Shown: in pieces, positions 6,885 to 9,551 of the stretch
Numbering within the stretch: the first letter of the stretch is position 1
How the letters are laid out: every line of letters starts with the position of its first letter
From: Haloferacaceae archaeon
GTDB taxonomy: Archaea; Halobacteriota; Halobacteria; Halobacteriales; Haloferacaceae
Assembly (NCBI GenBank): GCA_003554115.1
Contig: PWFE01000052.1
Span: 1-9,551, forward strand
DNA: 9,551 nucleotides
Direction: 5' to 3'
Made by a program: the position numbers and the translations under genes
The notes under the pieces: model-generated
What the model was told of the DNA's origin: nothing
What the model saw: the letters and a program-made list of their open reading frames with translations, nothing else
Databases searched by the model: none

Positions 6885-8069
6885 ATGCGTGGCATTCGTC
6901 TCGGGAGCGTGTTGGGTATCCCGGTCCAACTCAACTGGACCTTCCTGCTCATCTTGCCAATCTTCGCCTGGATCATTAGCTCGGATATCGTCCTGTTGGC
7001 CGAGTTAGTCAACAACGTCCTCGGGAGTTCGATTGCGACTGACCCACTTACTGCTGGTTCGATGCCCTGGATTCTCGGCTTTGCCGCGGCTGGTGGGCTG
7101 TTTTTCGGCGTCCTCCTGCATGAGTTCGGCCATTCGCTGATGGCGATGCGCTACGGGCTCGAAATCGAATCGATTACACTCTGGCTGCTCGGCGGCGTTG
7201 CGAGCTTCAAAGAGATGCCCGAAGAGTGGCTCAAGGAATTCAACATCGCCATTGCGGGCCCAATCGTCAGCGTGCTGGTCGGGATTGTCTCCTACGTCGG
7301 CTTTCTGCTCACCTCGGGGTTCGGCGCGCTGCAGTTCGTTCTTGGCTATCTCGCGCTTATGAACATCGCACTCGCGGTGTTCAACATGCTACCTGGCTTT
7401 CCGATGGACGGCGGGCGAGTGCTTCGGGCACTGCTGGCGCGAAATCGCCCACACGCCCAAGCAACCCAGATGGCCGCCGAGGTCGGCAAGATCTTTGCGT
7501 TTATGCTCGGTATTCTCGGGCTGTTTGCCTTCAGTCCACTGTTCATCCTGCTTGCCTTCTTTATTTACATTGCGGCCTCCGGCGAGGCCCAACAGTCGAC
7601 GGTCAAAGCCGCTTTTCAGGGCGTCACCGTCCGCGATATCATGACGCCCGGTGACGAACTGCACGTCACCGAACCCGAGTCGTCGATTTCCGAACTGCTA
7701 GGGCGGATGTTCACCGAACGCCACACTGGATATCCGGTCGTCGACCGTCACGGCGACCTTATCGGAATGGTTACCCTGGATGACGCCCGGACGATCAAAG
7801 AGATCGAACGCGACGCCTACCGGGTCGAGGACGTGATGGAACGCGATATCCAGCAGATCGACCCGCGAGCGGATGCGATCACCGCGCTGCGGACGATGCA
7901 GGAACACGGCGTCGGCCGCCTGCCGGTAGTCGACGAACACGGCGAGTTGATAGGGATTATTTCGCGGACGGATCTGATGACTGCGTTCAACGTGATCCAG
8001 AGCCGTGGCGACAACAGCTCGATTATTCGCTCCGACTCATCGGGTTCGAGCCTGCCGCGTGTCGAGTAA
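6885..8069 (+). CDS. Site-2 protease family (M50) integral membrane metalloprotease with two CBS domains
   Basis: This 394-residue protein has an N-terminal membrane half and a soluble C-terminal half. Hydrophobic segments lie near residues 16-36, 62-80, 96-107, 121-143, 150-170 and 203-231. The zinc-protease motif H79-E-F-G-H83 sits at the end of the second. The third zinc ligand is in NMLPGFPMDGG, with Asp175. LLGGVASFKEMP (101-112) is the usual conserved strand. Two CBS domains follow (about 248-310, with TVRDIMTPGDEL, and 314-372, with GRLPVVD and RTDLMTAF). The family cuts transmembrane segments of substrates such as membrane-anchored regulators. The CBS pair probably binds an adenine nucleotide and couples activity to energy state, as inferred from other M50-CBS proteins. 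It diverges from the helicase gene with a 102-base promoter gap. The last 20 residues are a Ser-rich tail. The substrate is unknown. Confidence 0.92.
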   Translation: MRGIRLGSVLGIPVQLNWTFLLILPIFAWIISSDIVLLAELVNNVLGSSIATDPLTAGSMPWILGFAAAGGLFFGVLLHEFGHSLMAMRYGLEIESITLWLLGGVASFKEMPEEWLKEFNIAIAGPIVSVLVGIVSYVGFLLTSGFGALQFVLGYLALMNIALAVFNMLPGFPMDGGRVLRALLARNRPHAQATQMAAEVGKIFAFMLGILGLFAFSPLFILLAFFIYIAASGEAQQSTVKAAFQGVTVRDIMTPGDELHVTEPESSISELLGRMFTERHTGYPVVDRHGDLIGMVTLDDARTIKEIERDAYRVEDVMERDIQQIDPRADAITALRTMQEHGVGRLPVVDEHGELIGIISRTDLMTAFNVIQSRGDNSSIIRSDSSGSSLPRVE

Positions 8070-8148
8070 TCTTAGCGTCGAAGTCGACCCAGTCGTCGAC
8101 TGCCGACCGGCGGTGACAGTGCGTGCAGTCTCTTCGATGTTCAGTCAT
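8023..8148 (-). CDS. Possible 41-residue CxxC miniprotein
   Basis: On the minus strand an ATG at 8148 opens a 41-codon frame ending in TAA at 8023. The product starts MTEHRRDCTHCHRR, followed by SAVDDWVDFD. It has one CxxC pair (Cys8 and Cys11) flanked by histidines (His10, His12) that could complete a small metal site. Residues 6-25, encoded mainly in the intergenic stretch, use mostly G or C at the third codon position, as the real genes here do. Against it: there is no clear TATA or ribosome site, and its 3' end overlaps the protease gene by 47 bases in antisense. It could be co-transcribed with the ATP-grasp gene, whose stop lies 75 bases upstream. I recognise no family. It may be chance. 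Confidence 0.22.
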   Translation of the reverse strand: MTEHRRDCTHCHRRSAVDDWVDFDAKITRHAAGSNPMSRSE

Positions 8149-8223
8149 CAATTCGAGTTGGCTGCGAGTTCAGTAGCCGGTAGACCGAACGCCGGGCCAA
8201 CACGTGGCCTATGGACACCGCTT
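8070..8223. other. Gap between convergent protease and ATP-grasp genes
   Basis: This 154-base stretch separates two genes that end toward each other. It has no strong T-run for either direction. GTCGAC occurs at 8083-8088 and 8095-8100; since the word is self-complementary the two copies could form a 6-bp stem with a 6-base loop, which is a weak terminator candidate for the protease transcript. The only coding potential I see is the minus-strand CxxC frame. Confidence 0.4.
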
Positions 8224-9423
8224 TCAGCTTCCGGTGAGATAATCTAGGTTATTCAACACATCTCGGGCGAACGGCAGTGGATCGGAAACTGACAGATAAT
8301 CGAAACCGCGGTTGCTGATGACTGATCTGGCAACTGATGCTGTCGACGAACCAAGCGACGGTGACTCAACAATCGGGTTGTCATCCGTGAGAATACTTCG
8401 GAGATGGATGAGCTCTCCGCCGAGGCGATGGGTTCCGATGCCCGCCTCATACGTTGTGTTAGGCGTTGGCTGCTCTCCGATTGCGAGTTTCCAAACGTAG
8501 TATGGGAAATCCAAGCCAGCACGAACGGGACAGGAGATGGACGTCCAGACACGTGGGTTGATCTCAAGCAGCATGTACTCGCCCGTTTCGGCGTGCCGCT
8601 TGAACTGGACGGACGCAAGACCATGCCAATCGAGATGCTCAAGCAGGTTACGCCCCGCCTTTTCGAGCGCTTCGTCGTGAATCGTCTCGCGATATACACT
8701 GGTTCCGCCAGTGTATGAGACACCGCGTACCTGTCGTTTCAGACACGTTGCCACGGCCTCTCCCTCATTGTACAGTGCCCAGAATCCGTACTCCTCGCCG
8801 GGAATAAACTTCTGACAGATCGGTTCGTGTTTCAGTTCGGATTTGATGGCCTCCGAGTCGATCTCGTCGTCCTCACGGCCAAATATCACTGAATCGACGA
8901 TAGCAAGTTGATCTGATCGAAGCGTGTCGACGTATGCCGGGGCGAGCAGTGAGTATCGTGGCTTGATAACGTACTGGTCGGCGTCTCCTTCGAACGAATC
9001 CAACAACTGTGTTCGTGGGGCGGAGACACCAGCTTGGCGTGCAGCCTCAACCAGTGCTTTCCGGTCGTGGACGAGCCGCAGCGTCTCGAAGGAGGGCCAG
9101 ACCGGCGAGACATGCTCGGCAAACCGCTCTCGATGCTTCGAAAGTACGTACGCATCTTGCTCACGAGACGGGATAATCGTACGGACGTCCTCGCGTTCGG
9201 CAATCGAAAGCAGTGCTTCGGTATACCCCTGCAGATCAGTGAATGGTGAGGGGACGAGAACATCCTCGTCACAGCACTGCGAGTACAATGCGGGCGCGGT
9301 GTCGTCGTGAGAATAGGCGATAGTATTGACATCTTGTCGGTGGAGACATCGAAGACAAGTCGTTGCGCCTGGTGAAGCCGCAATCGCTACTGAACCCACC
9401 GCTGTCTCGCCAGTAGTGGCCAT
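8224..9423 (-). CDS. ATP-grasp superfamily ligase of unknown substrate
   Basis: This 399-residue protein is built like a carbamoyl-phosphate-synthase-type ATP-grasp enzyme. The N-terminal alpha/beta pre-ATP region (10-115) contains VAIAASPGATTCLRCL. HDRKALVEAARQAGVSAPRT (119-138) follows. The ATP-binding strand YVIKPRYS carries Lys154, and QKFIPGEEYGF (204-214) holds the adenine-binding hinge. The Mg2+-binding EINPR motif comes last, with Glu287, Asn289 and Arg291. Enzymes of this class join a carboxylate to an amine or thiol with ATP through an acyl-phosphate; the acceptor cannot be inferred. Relatives often sit in glycan or peptide-modification loci, but no such neighbour is visible here. 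ATG 9423 is supported by a TATA-like element about 29 bases upstream. Several stretches are near 50% GC, against 60-67% in sampled parts of the COG0523 and protease genes, which hints at separate origin. The ATP-grasp fold is firm; the function is unknown. Confidence 0.85.
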   Translation of the reverse strand: MATTGETAVGSVAIAASPGATTCLRCLHRQDVNTIAYSHDDTAPALYSQCCDEDVLVPSPFTDLQGYTEALLSIAEREDVRTIIPSREQDAYVLSKHRERFAEHVSPVWPSFETLRLVHDRKALVEAARQAGVSAPRTQLLDSFEGDADQYVIKPRYSLLAPAYVDTLRSDQLAIVDSVIFGREDDEIDSEAIKSELKHEPICQKFIPGEEYGFWALYNEGEAVATCLKRQVRGVSYTGGTSVYRETIHDEALEKAGRNLLEHLDWHGLASVQFKRHAETGEYMLLEINPRVWTSISCPVRAGLDFPYYVWKLAIGEQPTPNTTYEAGIGTHRLGGELIHLRSILTDDNPIVESPSLGSSTASVARSVISNRGFDYLSVSDPLPFARDVLNNLDYLTGS

Positions 9424-9447
9424 TGTCCACAGCCACTCTTCGGCCTC

Positions 9448-9456
9448 TTTTAGTAA
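9448..9456 (-). promoter_or_regulatory. TATA-like box of the ATP-grasp gene
   Basis: On the minus strand TTACTAAAA is centred about 29 bases before the ATG at 9423, consistent with a leaderless start. The remaining DNA to the window end (9457-9551) is AT-rich, with no gene I can support. Confidence 0.45.
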
Positions 9457-9551
9457 TGAGCTGCTTAGCTAGTGCCACATTAATTTTCTACTCAGATTGT
9501 TTGCATTCAATTTTCTGGTTACTGTATACCGAATCACTGAGTGCGTCCGAG

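Noticed and set aside
8005..8247. Plus-strand 80-codon frame across the end of the protease gene
   Set aside because: It starts inside the protease gene in another frame, and its product has no conserved features or acidic bias.
9490..9542. ACTCAG / CTGAGT inverted pair in the right-hand AT-rich tail, considered as a mobile-element end
   Set aside because: The arms are only six bases, with no flanking duplication and no transposase; this is expected by chance.
9488..9551. Open minus-strand frame entering from the right edge, ending in TAG at 9488-9490
   Set aside because: Only about 20 codons are visible, a second frame is equally open, and the DNA is AT-rich, so it cannot be told from chance.

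Overview
The window looks like chromosomal DNA from a halophilic archaeon (class Halobacteria). The proteins are very rich in Asp and Glu, the DNA is GC-rich with frequent GTCGAC-type words, and several genes have a TATA-like element about 25-30 bp before the start codon with almost no leader, which is the leaderless arrangement typical of haloarchaea. I cannot name a genus from the sequence alone.

Layout. (1) Positions 1-2823 hold a divergent metal-homeostasis module. The N-terminal part of a NikR/CopG-type ribbon-helix-helix regulator lies on the minus strand and runs off the left edge. It faces a tightly spaced pair of COG0523 (CobW/ZNG-like) GTPase metallochaperone genes on the plus strand. 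The 99-bp intergenic gap carries an inverted repeat whose two arms lie at about the promoter distance from each start codon, so the regulator probably controls both directions. (2) A moaB-type molybdenum cofactor gene (2885-3457) follows with its own leaderless promoter. (3) After a 200-bp gap comes a Gfo/Idh/MocA-family oxidoreductase (3658-4722). (4) It converges, with a 4-base overlap at the stop codons, on a long minus-strand Ski2-like helicase with a Cys4 zinc finger (4719-6782) that resembles the archaeal ASH-Ski2 family of RNA-processing helicases. (5) Diverging from the helicase is a membrane site-2 protease (M50) fused to two CBS domains (6885-8069). (6) A minus-strand ATP-grasp ligase of unknown substrate (8224-9423) closes the window, preceded by about 130 bp of AT-rich DNA.

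How they fit together. Only the left module reads as a working unit: a putative Ni/Co/Zn-type sensor, two GTPases with CxCC metal sites and His-rich loops, and possibly a metal-cofactor enzyme downstream. The rest looks like individually transcribed housekeeping or accessory genes. I see no rRNA, tRNA, CRISPR array, insertion sequence or prophage element. I do not see a clearly new multi-gene system. The best leads are the NikR-like/COG0523 pair with its operator, the orphan ATP-grasp ligase, and a possible 41-residue CxxC miniprotein between the protease and ligase genes.
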